Source: an uncultured SAR86 cluster bacterium
Lineage (GTDB): Bacteria; Pseudomonadota; Gammaproteobacteria; Magnimaribacterales; D2472
Reading direction: 5' to 3'
Length of the DNA: 52,374 nt
NCBI GenBank assembly: GCA_902630885.1
Contig: CACOWI010000009.1
Span: forward strand, 1 to 52,374
Shown here: positions 16,704 through 24,923 of the stretch, one piece after another
Layout: each line of letters starts with the position of its first letter
Position numbering within the stretch: position 1 is the stretch's first letter
Program-made: the position numbers and the translations under genes
Notes under the pieces: generated by a model
Told to the model about the DNA's origin: nothing
The model's input: the letters and a program-made list of their open reading frames with translations, nothing else
Databases searched by the model: none

Positions 16704-17840
16704 ATGAATAAAAATTTAAATTTTATTGATAGTTTTGATTCGATAGATGAATCTCAGTTTAATAAATTAATTCATGAAGATGATGCTCCCTTTATTCAAT
16801 ATTCTTTTTTAAAGGCGCTTGAAAATTCAGGATGCGTGGGAAGAGATTTTGGCTGGACTCCAAAACATCTGATTAAATCAAACAAAAATATTTTGAGTGG
16901 CTTTCTACCAATATATATAAAAAATAATAGTCATGGAGAGTTTGTTTTTGACCACTCATGGTCATATGCATTAAACAGAGCTGGAAGAAATTACTATCCT
17001 AAATTACTTACAGCTATACCCTTCACTCCATGTGAAACAAGAAAAATAATCACCGAATCTGATTCTGATGAATATATTGAAAAAGTGGTTGATCTTATGG
17101 AGGAGAAAAATATTGAAACTTGGCATGTCCTTTACCCAGATTCAAATTTAAAAGAATTATTTCTAAAAAATAATCTTATAGAACGTTTTGGATATAAGTT
17201 TATATGGAGGAATAAAGGATATGAAGAGTTTGACGATTACCTTAGTATTTTTAAATCAAGACAAAGAAAAAATATAAAAAATGAAAGAAAAAAAATATCT
17301 GACTTAAATATCACTTTTCAAATAAAAGAAAGTGACTCTCTAACGGCTAAAGATTGGGATGATTTTTTTAAATTTTACAGAAATACATATGAGGAAAGAT
17401 TGCAAAGACCCTATTTGAATATAGATTTTTTTAAAGAAATACATAAATTCAGAGAAACTTTAAGGCCTGTTATTTTTTTTGCATTCCATGATAATAAAAA
17501 AATAGCTGGATCATTGTGCTTCGCTGGCAATGACACTCTCTATGGAAGGCATTGGGGGTCATCATACAATATTGACTCTCTTCATTTTGAAACTTGTTTT
17601 TATCAAGGAATTGAGTTCTGTATTAAAAATAAGCTTAAATTCTTTGATCCTGGTGTTCAAGGTGAACATAAAATAAGAAGAGGATTTGAACCAAAAAGAA
17701 CTAGTTCATTCCATTATATTAAAGAGAAAGACTTTAGAGGAGCCATACTAGAATTTTGTGAAAAAGAGCAAGATGAAATTAATAGATATTTAAAAGCATG
17801 TGAGAGATATACACCTTTTAATAAAGAATATAAAATTTAA
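16704..17840 (+). CDS. GNAT/FemAB-like family protein (PF04339 type)
   Basis: A 378-residue soluble protein of the peptidogalycan/GNAT-like family. Recognisable blocks are FSWSYALNRAG-like (FDHSWSYALNRAGRNYYPKL), YKFIWRNKGYEEFDDYL, SRQRKNIKNERK, and the C-terminal GRHWGSSY ... LHFETCFYQGIEFCI, KFFDPGVQGEHKIRRGFEP. These are conserved across proteobacterial members whose biochemical role remains unproved; an acyl or aminoacyl transfer is likely from the fold. It starts at the base after the ubiA stop. Confidence 0.82.
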   Translation: MNKNLNFIDSFDSIDESQFNKLIHEDDAPFIQYSFLKALENSGCVGRDFGWTPKHLIKSNKNILSGFLPIYIKNNSHGEFVFDHSWSYALNRAGRNYYPKLLTAIPFTPCETRKIITESDSDEYIEKVVDLMEEKNIETWHVLYPDSNLKELFLKNNLIERFGYKFIWRNKGYEEFDDYLSIFKSRQRKNIKNERKKISDLNITFQIKESDSLTAKDWDDFFKFYRNTYEERLQRPYLNIDFFKEIHKFRETLRPVIFFAFHDNKKIAGSLCFAGNDTLYGRHWGSSYNIDSLHFETCFYQGIEFCIKNKLKFFDPGVQGEHKIRRGFEPKRTSSFHYIKEKDFRGAILEFCEKEQDEINRYLKACERYTPFNKEYKI

Positions 17841-17842
17841 AG

Positions 17843-18265
17843 ATGATTAAGTCTTTACCAAAAACCAGTCATCAGCTTGCTGTTTGCGAGGCAAACTTTT
17901 TGAGATTAAAGAAAATCCTTAACGATTTTTCAAAAAATAAGTATTCGTTTGAGACGATAAATCCAGACTCTTCATCTAATCCAATATCCTTTCATGTAAT
18001 ACATAGAACATGCCATACATTAATTATTGAGGCTAAGCAGAAAATTAAACTTAAGAGGATAGAAAGTCTTATTATCAGAATACAAATTTCCTTAGATGCT
18101 AAATTAGCAGAAGTCGTATCTTTTCAAGGAGAAAGAGCAGTGCCTTATTTTATGAAAGTGCTTAAAACACAATCTAGAGATGAAAAAATTCAACAAAATA
18201 GATTTTTAACTGAATGGCTGGAGACCATTTTTGCGAATGGTATAAACCCTGAAGTTAAAATTTGA
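17843..18265 (+). CDS. yqiB: DUF1249 family protein (YqiB-like)
   Basis: A 140-residue soluble protein with the family features CEANFLRLKKIL near the N-terminus and VIHRTCHTLIIEAKQ in the middle, ending with NRFLTEWLETIFANG. Function is unknown. In E. coli yqiB lies near yqiA, and here yqiA follows with a 1-base overlap, so conserved neighbourhood supports the call. Confidence 0.85.
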   Translation: MIKSLPKTSHQLAVCEANFLRLKKILNDFSKNKYSFETINPDSSSNPISFHVIHRTCHTLIIEAKQKIKLKRIESLIIRIQISLDAKLAEVVSFQGERAVPYFMKVLKTQSRDEKIQQNRFLTEWLETIFANGINPEVKI

Positions 18266-18837
18266 TGGTAAAAACAATTTTATATTTTCACGGCTTTGCC
18301 TCATCATCAGATTCAGACAAAGCAAAAATTATTAAAAAGCACATATCTAAAGTTTCTAAAAAGATAAAAATATTTACTCCAGATCTTAGTAACGAATTTA
18401 AAGAAGCAAATAGTCAAATACAGAAACTTATTGACGAAAATGAAAAAGACTTTGTATTTATGGGTAGTTCTCTTGGGGGATACTATGCAAATTTTTATGG
18501 AAATATTTATAACTCAAAAGTAATTTTAATAAATCCAGCAATTCCCCCATTGAAGGGTTTCGAGGAGTATCTTGGTGAAAATGAAAATTATTCTACAGGA
18601 GAAAAATTTATTGTTACCAAGGATGATATAAAATTTCTAAGAACTCTTGTGGCTAAAAAATCTAATAACCAAAATAATACATTGATCTTACTAGAGTCTG
18701 GAGATGAGGTTCTTAATTACATTGAAACTGCAAAATACTTTCAAGGTTCGAATATAGATATAACATTTGGTGGAAGTCATTCATATGAGTCAATTACTGA
18801 TAAGTTAGAGAAAATCGTCAAATTCCTAGAAATTTGA
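18265..18837 (+). CDS. yqiA: YqiA-type alpha/beta-hydrolase esterase
   Basis: The opening TILYFHGFASSSDSDKA holds the oxyanion HGF motif, and the nucleophile elbow is GSSLGGYYA (Ser in GxSxGG). A catalytic His is likely in the C-terminal GGSHSYES. At 190 residues it matches the YqiA/YcfP esterases, whose natural substrate is not established. I use the ATG at 18265, overlapping the DUF1249 stop; a TTG sits one codon upstream. Confidence 0.9.
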   Translation: MVKTILYFHGFASSSDSDKAKIIKKHISKVSKKIKIFTPDLSNEFKEANSQIQKLIDENEKDFVFMGSSLGGYYANFYGNIYNSKVILINPAIPPLKGFEEYLGENENYSTGEKFIVTKDDIKFLRTLVAKKSNNQNNTLILLESGDEVLNYIETAKYFQGSNIDITFGGSHSYESITDKLEKIVKFLEI

Positions 18838-18872
18838 TAAATTGAACTAAAATTGAACAAAAAACTTTATTT

Positions 18873-18889
18873 TGCACAAAATTAATGCA
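18873..18889. promoter_or_regulatory. Putative NtrC-binding site upstream of glutamine synthetase
   Basis: The 17-base sequence TGCACAAAATTAATGCA has the TGCAC/TGCA ends and exact length of enterobacterial NtrC sites (TGCAC-N7-GTGCA type). It lies 77 bases before the glutamine synthetase ATG, and an ntrB-ntrC pair follows that gene, so autoregulation of the cluster is likely. I do not see a clean -24/-12 sigma-54 promoter in the remaining leader. Confidence 0.5.
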
Positions 18890-18907
18890 TAATAATATCA
18901 ATATATG

Positions 18908-18933
18908 TGCAATTACATCACAAAATAATTGCA
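18908..18933. promoter_or_regulatory. Inverted repeat in the glutamine synthetase leader
   Basis: TGCAATTA (18908-18915) and its exact complement TAATTGCA (18926-18933) flank a 10-base centre. TGCA half-sites recur at 18873, 18886, 18908 and 18930. The last two intervals are 22 bases, about two helical turns. It may be a second regulator site overlapping the promoter. Confidence 0.35.
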
Positions 18934-18965
18934 TTTAATTTTTTTGATTAATATTTTTAGGAGAA

Positions 18966-19982
18966 ATGATGACTGATATTAAAACATACGAATACATCTG
19001 GTTAGATGGCTATAAGCCTGAGCCCTCAATGAGGAGCAAAATTAAGGCTACCGACCTAAGAGGAACTGATAAAGGAGAGGATAATGATAATATGCCTCCA
19101 AAATGGTCATTTGATGGATCATCAACACAACAAGCAGAAGGAGATAGTTCAGACTGCTTACTAATTCCTGTTCAAATATATGACAATCCAACAACACCCG
19201 ATCACTTAGTAATGTGTCAGGTTTTGGCTGCTGATCAAACAATACATCCTTCTAATACAAGATCTGCTGCTGCTGAAGTTGTAACTGATGAATGGTGGTT
19301 TGGTTTTGAACAAGAATACTTCTTTACTGATCCTGAAACAGGAGAACCACTAGGATGGGAGAATGGTGAGCCTGGTCCTCAAGGCCCATATTATTGTGCA
19401 GTTGGTACTGGAAATGTTTCAGGTAGAGAAGTATCTGAAGTGCATCTTCAAGCATGTATTGATGCAGGTATAAATCTTACAGGTACTAATGCTGAAGTTG
19501 CTATTGGACAGTGGGAGTATCAATGTTTTGGTAAAGGCATAAAAGCTGCAGACGACCTTTGGGTTTCAAGATATCTCTTATATAAAATTGCTGAAGAATT
19601 TGGTGTTGGTGTGAATATACATCCAAAACCAAAAACTGGAGACTGGAATGGATCAGGAATGCACTGTAACTTTTCTAATGAAGAAATGAGAACATCAGGA
19701 TCTGAAGAATTATTTTCATCTATGTGCGATAAACTTGGTGAGGTTCATGAAGAAGGAATAGCTGCATATGGTTCAGATAACGATATGAGATTGACTGGTC
19801 TTCATGAAACTCAAAGTATTGATAAATTCTCATATGGTGTGAGTGACAGAGGCGCAAGTATTCGTATACCTGTATACACCGTTGAACACAATTGGAATGG
19901 CTACCTCGAAGATAGAAGACCTGCATCAAATGCAGATCCCTATAAAATCTTATCTCATATAGTAGGAACTCTTACAAAGTAA
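18966..19982 (+). CDS. glnII: Glutamine synthetase, type II (eukaryote-like)
   Basis: The enzyme makes glutamine from glutamate, ammonia and ATP. At 338 residues it is far shorter than type I GlnA (about 470). It carries the type II signatures WSFDGSSTQQAEGDSSD (about 47-63), FGFEQEY (113-118), NGSGMHCNFS (228-237) and the diagnostic EDRRPASNADPY (315-326). Type II enzymes lack the adenylylated tyrosine loop, so GlnE control would not apply. A second ATG one codon in is possible; a GGAG precedes the first. It is followed by a hairpin and then ntrB-ntrC, the position glnA holds in the enteric glnALG operon. Confidence 0.95.
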   Translation: MMTDIKTYEYIWLDGYKPEPSMRSKIKATDLRGTDKGEDNDNMPPKWSFDGSSTQQAEGDSSDCLLIPVQIYDNPTTPDHLVMCQVLAADQTIHPSNTRSAAAEVVTDEWWFGFEQEYFFTDPETGEPLGWENGEPGPQGPYYCAVGTGNVSGREVSEVHLQACIDAGINLTGTNAEVAIGQWEYQCFGKGIKAADDLWVSRYLLYKIAEEFGVGVNIHPKPKTGDWNGSGMHCNFSNEEMRTSGSEELFSSMCDKLGEVHEEGIAAYGSDNDMRLTGLHETQSIDKFSYGVSDRGASIRIPVYTVEHNWNGYLEDRRPASNADPYKILSHIVGTLTK

Positions 19983-19997
19983 TTTTGGTTATTTATA

Positions 19998-20024
19998 TCT
20001 GCTCTATTTCTATAATAGAGCAGA
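19998..20024 (+). terminator. Hairpin between glutamine synthetase and ntrB
   Basis: A perfect 11-base stem (TCTGCTCTATT and its complement) with a 5-base loop sits 15 bases past the synthetase stop and 12 bases before the ntrB ATG. The following bases TTATT are only a weak U-tract, so it may act as an attenuator or mRNA 3'-end stabiliser, letting the synthetase be made in excess of NtrBC as in the enteric glnA-glnL gap. Confidence 0.6.
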
Positions 20025-20036
20025 TTATTAAAAAAA

Positions 20037-21113
20037 ATGAATTCTGAGAAACTATCTTTTTTAAATCAACTTGAAACTGAAATTATTATTCTAGATAGAG
20101 ATCTATTCGTAATATGGTTAAATGATTCCGCTCTTAACAAAGGTTGGGTTTTAAATTCGAAAAAAAATCATAATCTAATAACTGATCAATTTTCAGAAGA
20201 AACAAATGGGTCTCTGATAAATCTTTTGAAGAAGACAGTAAACGAAGATGGCGCCAAAACTAAAAGAGACTTTGAGATAATTACTGTTGCAAATACTAAA
20301 AGAGTCATAGACTTAACCGTATCTTGGAATAATGAAAATGAGTGTTTGATCCTTGAGATATTATGTGTAGATAATCTAAATAAAATAATTGACTCTACAA
20401 AAACATTTTCAACACAAAAAATTGCTGCAAATTTAGCTAGAACACTTGCTCATGAAGTTAAAAACCCACTTTCAGGTATCAGGGGAAGTGCACAAATTTT
20501 AAGAAAAAAACTAACAGATGATTACTCTGAAAAATTTCTAAAAATAATTATTGATGAGACTGATAGATTGAACTCTATTGTAACTAAAATTTTAACGCCG
20601 CCCTCAAAGCCAAATTTCAGTTTATTCAATATTCATTCCGCACTTGAAAAAGTTTATGCTCTTTCGGAAGCAGACAAGGATAATGAAATTATTCTTACAA
20701 GAGATTATGACCCTAGCATTCCTGAAATAAATGGAGATGAAAACTTATTTGTTCAAGCTATTTTAAATATTGTTAAAAATGCTCAACAAGCAATAGAAAA
20801 TATTCAAAATCCAGCTATCAAAATTAAATCAAGAATTGAATACAGTAAGCCAATTAATGGAGTAGTTCACCAAACAATTTGTAATATTGAAATTATTGAT
20901 AATGGTCCTGGAATACCCCAGGAACTTCATGACCAGGTATTCTTTCCAATGGTTTCTGTAAAGGAAAATGGATCGGGTTTAGGCTTAACAATAGCTCAAG
21001 ATATAATAAGAATTCATGGAGGTGGAATTATTTTTAAATCAAATCCTGGAAAAACGATTTTTGCAATTCAAATTCCTATCAGAATAGAAAATAAAGAGGC
21101 AAAAATTGCATAG
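20037..21113 (+). CDS. glnL: Nitrogen regulation sensor kinase NtrB
   Basis: NtrB (GlnL) phosphorylates or dephosphorylates NtrC according to PII state. The 358-residue protein has a PAS-like N-terminus (about 10-110, no membrane segment, so cytosolic), the phospho-acceptor H-box LAHEVKNPLSGIRGSAQIL with His139, and an ATPase domain with the N-box NIVKNAQQAIEN and G-boxes DNGPGIP and NGSGLGLTIAQDI. The HEVKNPLxGIRGxAQ form of the H-box is specific to NtrB. Its stop overlaps the ntrC start. Confidence 0.95.
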   Translation: MNSEKLSFLNQLETEIIILDRDLFVIWLNDSALNKGWVLNSKKNHNLITDQFSEETNGSLINLLKKTVNEDGAKTKRDFEIITVANTKRVIDLTVSWNNENECLILEILCVDNLNKIIDSTKTFSTQKIAANLARTLAHEVKNPLSGIRGSAQILRKKLTDDYSEKFLKIIIDETDRLNSIVTKILTPPSKPNFSLFNIHSALEKVYALSEADKDNEIILTRDYDPSIPEINGDENLFVQAILNIVKNAQQAIENIQNPAIKIKSRIEYSKPINGVVHQTICNIEIIDNGPGIPQELHDQVFFPMVSVKENGSGLGLTIAQDIIRIHGGGIIFKSNPGKTIFAIQIPIRIENKEAKIA

Positions 21114-22482
21114 TATTTGGATTGCTGATGACGATGAGGCTATTAGATTAGTCCTAGAAGAAAGTCTTTCATCCGCTGGCTTTAAAACAAAAAGTTTCTC
21201 AAGTGGAGAAGCATTAGTTTCTGATCTAGAGAACTCTCAACCAGATTTAATAATTACTGATGTTCAAATGCCTGGAATGCTTGGCTATGATCTTTTAAAA
21301 CATATTAATAATAATTTTGAAGACCTTCCTGTAATTGTAATGACCGCTTTTGCCGATATGCAAGCGGCTGTTGAGTCATTTGGTGGTGGAGCCTTTGAAT
21401 ATATTCCTAAGCCTTTTGATCTTGAGGATGCAATAAAGATAATTGAAAGAGCTTTAGAGGAAAAGCCAAAGACTAAAGGCTTAAAACAAGATACTAAACT
21501 GGATATTATTGGCGAATCTCAGGCAATGCAAAATGTTTTTAGAGCTATTGGAAAGCTCTCAAATACAATTGCAACCGTTTTGATTCAAGGCGAATCTGGA
21601 ACTGGTAAAGAGTTAATTGCAAAGTCACTTCATAAGAATAGTCCAAGGCATGATATGCCATTCATAGCATTAAACATGGCAGATATTCCAAAAGAACTTG
21701 TTGAATCAGAGCTCTTTGGACATGAGAAAGGATCATTTACTGGTGCGGTTGAGAAAAGAATTGGAAGGTTTGAACAAGCAAATGGTGGAACGCTTTTTCT
21801 TGATGAAATTGGCGATATGCCTTTAGATTCTCAAACTAGGCTTTTAAGAGTTTTATCTAATAAGGAATTCTATAGAGTTGGCGGTGATAAGCCTATAAAA
21901 GTTGACGTTAGAATAATTGCAGCAACTCATCAAAATCTAAATAATTTAGTCTCTCAGAAAAATTTTAGAGAAGATCTTTTTTACCGACTTAATGTGATAA
22001 AAATTGAAGTGCCTCCACTTAGAGACAGAAAAGAAGATATTAGTGATCTTTCTAAATACTTTTTAAAGAATTATTCTAGCTCTCTAGATGAAGATTTAAG
22101 AGTAATTTCTAATGAAGCAATGAACTTAATGAATAGATATGACTGGCCAGGAAATGTAAGACAGTTAGAAAATGTTTGTTACTGGTTAACTCTCATGTCT
22201 CCATCACAAAATGTAAAGTCGCAAGACCTTCCGACTGAAATTAAGGAATTTGAAGTCACAGATATCCCAACCTCTTCATGGGAAGACGGAATGCAGAATT
22301 GGCTTAAAAATGTCTCAATGAATATAGATTCAGGTTTGTCTGAGATAGCAATAACAAAAATTGAAAAAATGTTAATTAAAACTGCATTGGAAAGATCAAA
22401 CGGTAAAAAAAATGATGCTGCCCAAATTTTAGGATGGGGCAGAAACACGCTATCAAAAAAAATGAAAGAACATGGTATTTAA
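21106..22482 (+). CDS. glnG: Nitrogen regulation response regulator NtrC
   Basis: NtrC activates sigma-54 promoters under nitrogen limitation. The receiver domain has acidic residues DDD at 8-10, phospho-acceptor Asp52 in TDVQMPG and the conserved lysine in PKPFD. The AAA+ domain has Walker A GESGTGKE, and the sigma-54 contact loop reads GSFTGA where most have GAFTGA. A Fis-type HTH closes the 458 residues (NDAAQILGWGRNTLSKKM). The start is TTG at 21106, overlapping ntrB by 8 bases; no ATG fits the N-terminus. The intact contact loop implies rpoN exists elsewhere in the genome. Confidence 0.95.
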   Translation: MHSIWIADDDEAIRLVLEESLSSAGFKTKSFSSGEALVSDLENSQPDLIITDVQMPGMLGYDLLKHINNNFEDLPVIVMTAFADMQAAVESFGGGAFEYIPKPFDLEDAIKIIERALEEKPKTKGLKQDTKLDIIGESQAMQNVFRAIGKLSNTIATVLIQGESGTGKELIAKSLHKNSPRHDMPFIALNMADIPKELVESELFGHEKGSFTGAVEKRIGRFEQANGGTLFLDEIGDMPLDSQTRLLRVLSNKEFYRVGGDKPIKVDVRIIAATHQNLNNLVSQKNFREDLFYRLNVIKIEVPPLRDRKEDISDLSKYFLKNYSSSLDEDLRVISNEAMNLMNRYDWPGNVRQLENVCYWLTLMSPSQNVKSQDLPTEIKEFEVTDIPTSSWEDGMQNWLKNVSMNIDSGLSEIAITKIEKMLIKTALERSNGKKNDAAQILGWGRNTLSKKMKEHGI

Positions 22483-22883
22483 ACTAATGGCAGATTATCC
22501 ATTCTCCACTGATTAATCCCACCTCTTAAAATAAAAATATTTTTTAATCCCTCTTTTTTTAAAGTTTCGCCTGCATTTGGAGATAAATTACCCATTTCAC
22601 ATACAAGCACAACAGACTTAGTAGACTTAATAATTTCGTTTGATCTTCTCGAAAGATCGTTCATAGGAATATTGGTTGAAGCTGTTATATGACCAGAATT
22701 AAAATCTTCAGAGCTTCTAAGATCAATAATAAATGCCTGATCTTGGTTGGAAAGACTAATTAATGATTGGCAAGATATTTTTGTACCGCCTTTTTTAGAA
22801 TTTGAAATCAAAAATAATATCAAAACAATTACAAGCGGCGCAGAAAAATAATAATGCTCTATTAAAAAATTAATTAGTTCCAT
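22479..22883 (-). CDS. Membrane-anchored rhodanese-like protein (YibN-like)
   Basis: A single N-terminal transmembrane helix (YYFSAPLVIVLILFLISN) anchors a cytoplasmic rhodanese domain with the DLRSSEDFNSGHI motif and active-site loop VCEMGNLS, where Cys in VCEMGN is the sulfur-carrying residue. The 134-residue layout matches E. coli YibN, which is likewise near gpm genes. Here gpmA is divergent, 46 bases away. It overlaps the ntrC end by 4 bases. Confidence 0.88.
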   Translation of the reverse strand: MELINFLIEHYYFSAPLVIVLILFLISNSKKGGTKISCQSLISLSNQDQAFIIDLRSSEDFNSGHITASTNIPMNDLSRRSNEIIKSTKSVVLVCEMGNLSPNAGETLKKEGLKNIFILRGGINQWRMDNLPLV

Positions 22884-22929
22884 ATGTATATTATCTATTA
22901 AAATGGTGAAGATTAATTAAAAAATATAA

Positions 22930-23553
22930 ATGAAAAATATAAGTTTAATTTTAGTTCGACATGGTCAAAGTGAATGGAATGAAAAAAATCTTTTTACTGG
23001 TTGGGAAAATCCTGGACTTACTGAAAAAGGTGCTAATGAAGCAAAAAATGCAGGAATGTTAATAAATAATCTTAATATTGAATTTGATCATTTATTTACT
23101 TCTGTATTAGATAGAGCAAAACTTACCGGAACAATTATATTAGAAAATATAAATCAAAAAGATATAGATATAATCGAAAATAAAGCACTAAATGAAAGAT
23201 TTTATGGCGACCTTCAAGGCCTTAATAAGGACGAGTGCAGACAAAAATGGGGCGCAGAACAAGTTCAAATATGGAGAAGATCATATGATGTGGGACCACC
23301 AGGAGGAGAATCACTAAAGGAAACTGGGGAGAGAGTTTTGCCATACTACTTAAGTGAAATTTATCCACTTATCCTTGATGGCAAAAATGTTTTAGTTGCA
23401 GCTCATGGAAATTCTCTTAGGTCATTGATAAAGCATCTGGACAAATTGTCAGCTGACGAAATTGTTAAATTAGAAATACCAACTGGAGCTCCTATTCAAT
23501 ATATTTTTAATGATCAAGGAGATGTATTAACTAAAAAAAACCTAATTGAATAA
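22930..23553 (+). CDS. gpmA: 2,3-bisphosphoglycerate-dependent phosphoglycerate mutase
   Basis: Interconverts 3- and 2-phosphoglycerate in glycolysis. The phosphohistidine motif LVRHGQSEWNEKNLFTGW and the LTEKG segment are canonical. The second histidine lies in VAAHGNSLRSLIKHLD. At 207 residues it belongs to the short dPGM form found in many proteobacteria, not the 250-residue enteric form; the C-terminal tail is missing. It overlaps mutY by 8 bases. Confidence 0.95.
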   Translation: MKNISLILVRHGQSEWNEKNLFTGWENPGLTEKGANEAKNAGMLINNLNIEFDHLFTSVLDRAKLTGTIILENINQKDIDIIENKALNERFYGDLQGLNKDECRQKWGAEQVQIWRRSYDVGPPGGESLKETGERVLPYYLSEIYPLILDGKNVLVAAHGNSLRSLIKHLDKLSADEIVKLEIPTGAPIQYIFNDQGDVLTKKNLIE

Positions 23554-24565
23554 TTTGAAGCAAAACAACGAAAATTTTTCTCAAATAATACCTCAATGGT
23601 ATTTAACTCAGGGCAGAAATGGTTTGCCTTGGAGAAAAAAGATTTCTCCATACAGGATATGGATATCTGAAATCATGCTTCAACAAACACAAGTCAAAAC
23701 TGTAATCCCTTTTTTCAATAAATTTATAAAAAAATTCCCAAACCTAAAATCAATATCTAAAGCATCCGAAGACGAAATTCTAGCGCTTTGGTCAGGCTTA
23801 GGATTTTACAGAAGAGCAAAGAATATATACAAGACAAAAGAAATTATTAAAAGTGAGTTCAAAAATAGATTTCCAAAAAAATTTGAGGAATTGATTCTTT
23901 TACCTGGCATCGGTCGGTCTACAGCTGGTGCGATCATGTCAATTGCATATAACAAACCATATCCAATACTTGATGCAAATGTTAAGAGAGTTATATCTAG
24001 GTATAAAAATATAAATCTTGAACAAAAAGACGCAATAAAATCACTTTGGTCGCTATCAGATATTTACACTCCTTCAGAAAATGTCTTTGAGTATACACAA
24101 GGCATCATGGATTTAGGCGCAACAATTTGTCACCTAAGGTCTCCGATGTGCTCAGAGTGTCCTTTAAATCTTTCATGCGAAAGTGCTTTTAAAGAATTTG
24201 ATGTTAATAAAAGAAATAAAAGACAAAAATTAACTAAGAGAATTAATTTTACGTTAGCACATTCAAATCAATCTTTTCTCTTATTTAAAAAAAATGAACA
24301 AAGCTTTTGGGAGAGTTTATGGATACCATATGACAATCAATACCAAGATTTCGATAGGATATTCAAAGAACCAAGAAAAACAAAGACTCAAAATCTCTTT
24401 CATCCTTTATCTCATATTGATCTAGAAATTACCGTTAAAATTTTTGACTATGACAAACCATTCAATATTGATACAAATTTAGAGCATCAATGGATTAACA
24501 AATCTCAAATTAATGATTTTGGTTTGCCCAAGCCCATAAAGGCTATAATAGATACATATGTCTAA
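23546..24565 (+). CDS. mutY: Adenine DNA glycosylase MutY
   Basis: MutY removes adenine mispaired with 8-oxoguanine. The N-terminal LPWRKKISPYRIWISEIMLQQTQV is diagnostic, followed by the helix-hairpin-helix LPGIGRSTAGAIMSIAY with catalytic Asp in YPILDANVKRV. The 4Fe-4S cysteines are in CHLRSPMCSECPLNLSC (C-x6-C-x2-C-x5-C). A Nudix-like C-terminal domain reads the 8-oxoG. The start appears to be a TTG (23546 or 23555). yggX overlaps its end, as in E. coli. Confidence 0.96.
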   Translation: MNNLKQNNENFSQIIPQWYLTQGRNGLPWRKKISPYRIWISEIMLQQTQVKTVIPFFNKFIKKFPNLKSISKASEDEILALWSGLGFYRRAKNIYKTKEIIKSEFKNRFPKKFEELILLPGIGRSTAGAIMSIAYNKPYPILDANVKRVISRYKNINLEQKDAIKSLWSLSDIYTPSENVFEYTQGIMDLGATICHLRSPMCSECPLNLSCESAFKEFDVNKRNKRQKLTKRINFTLAHSNQSFLLFKKNEQSFWESLWIPYDNQYQDFDRIFKEPRKTKTQNLFHPLSHIDLEITVKIFDYDKPFNIDTNLEHQWINKSQINDFGLPKPIKAIIDTYV

Positions 24566-24827
24566 AAAAATTTTTTGTAAAAAACTTAATAAGGAATTAC
24601 CTGCTCTAACTATTCCGCCAATGCCTGGTCCAAAAGGTATTGAAATAATGAATTCCATCTCTGAAGAAGCATGGGAAATGTGGAAATCTCATCAAACTAC
24701 GCTCATCAATGAAAAGCATTTAGATATGTCAGATCCTGAAAATAGAATATGGCTTCAAGATCAGATGGACAAATTTTTCAATAATGAAGACTACGAAAGT
24801 GCTGCTGGATTTAAGGCGCTCGACTAG
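24558..24827 (+). CDS. yggX: Probable Fe(2+)-trafficking protein YggX
   Basis: YggX protects iron-sulfur clusters and supports repair enzymes such as MutY. The 89 residues include the iron-related FCKKLNKELPALTIPPMPGPKG opening and the C-terminal DQMDKFF, both standard. The mutY-yggX pair with 8-base overlap is a conserved gammaproteobacterial arrangement. Confidence 0.95.
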   Translation: MSKKIFCKKLNKELPALTIPPMPGPKGIEIMNSISEEAWEMWKSHQTTLINEKHLDMSDPENRIWLQDQMDKFFNNEDYESAAGFKALD

Positions 24828-24923
24828 TAATCTTTTTGCTAAAAAATCTTAAAATTTTTTGATTTACAAAGTAAATAAAATAGAGTTTAATTTTCTTAAA
24901 TAATAGCCTTTGAGAAAAATTCT

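Noticed and set aside
18890-18965. A sigma-54 (-24/-12) promoter before the glutamine synthetase gene
   Set aside because: TTGCA at 18929-18933 resembles a -12 element, but CA and not GG stands at the matching -24 position.
24828-24923. A terminator after yggX
   Set aside because: Only a 5-base AAATC/GATTT pairing within A/T runs is present, too weak to call.
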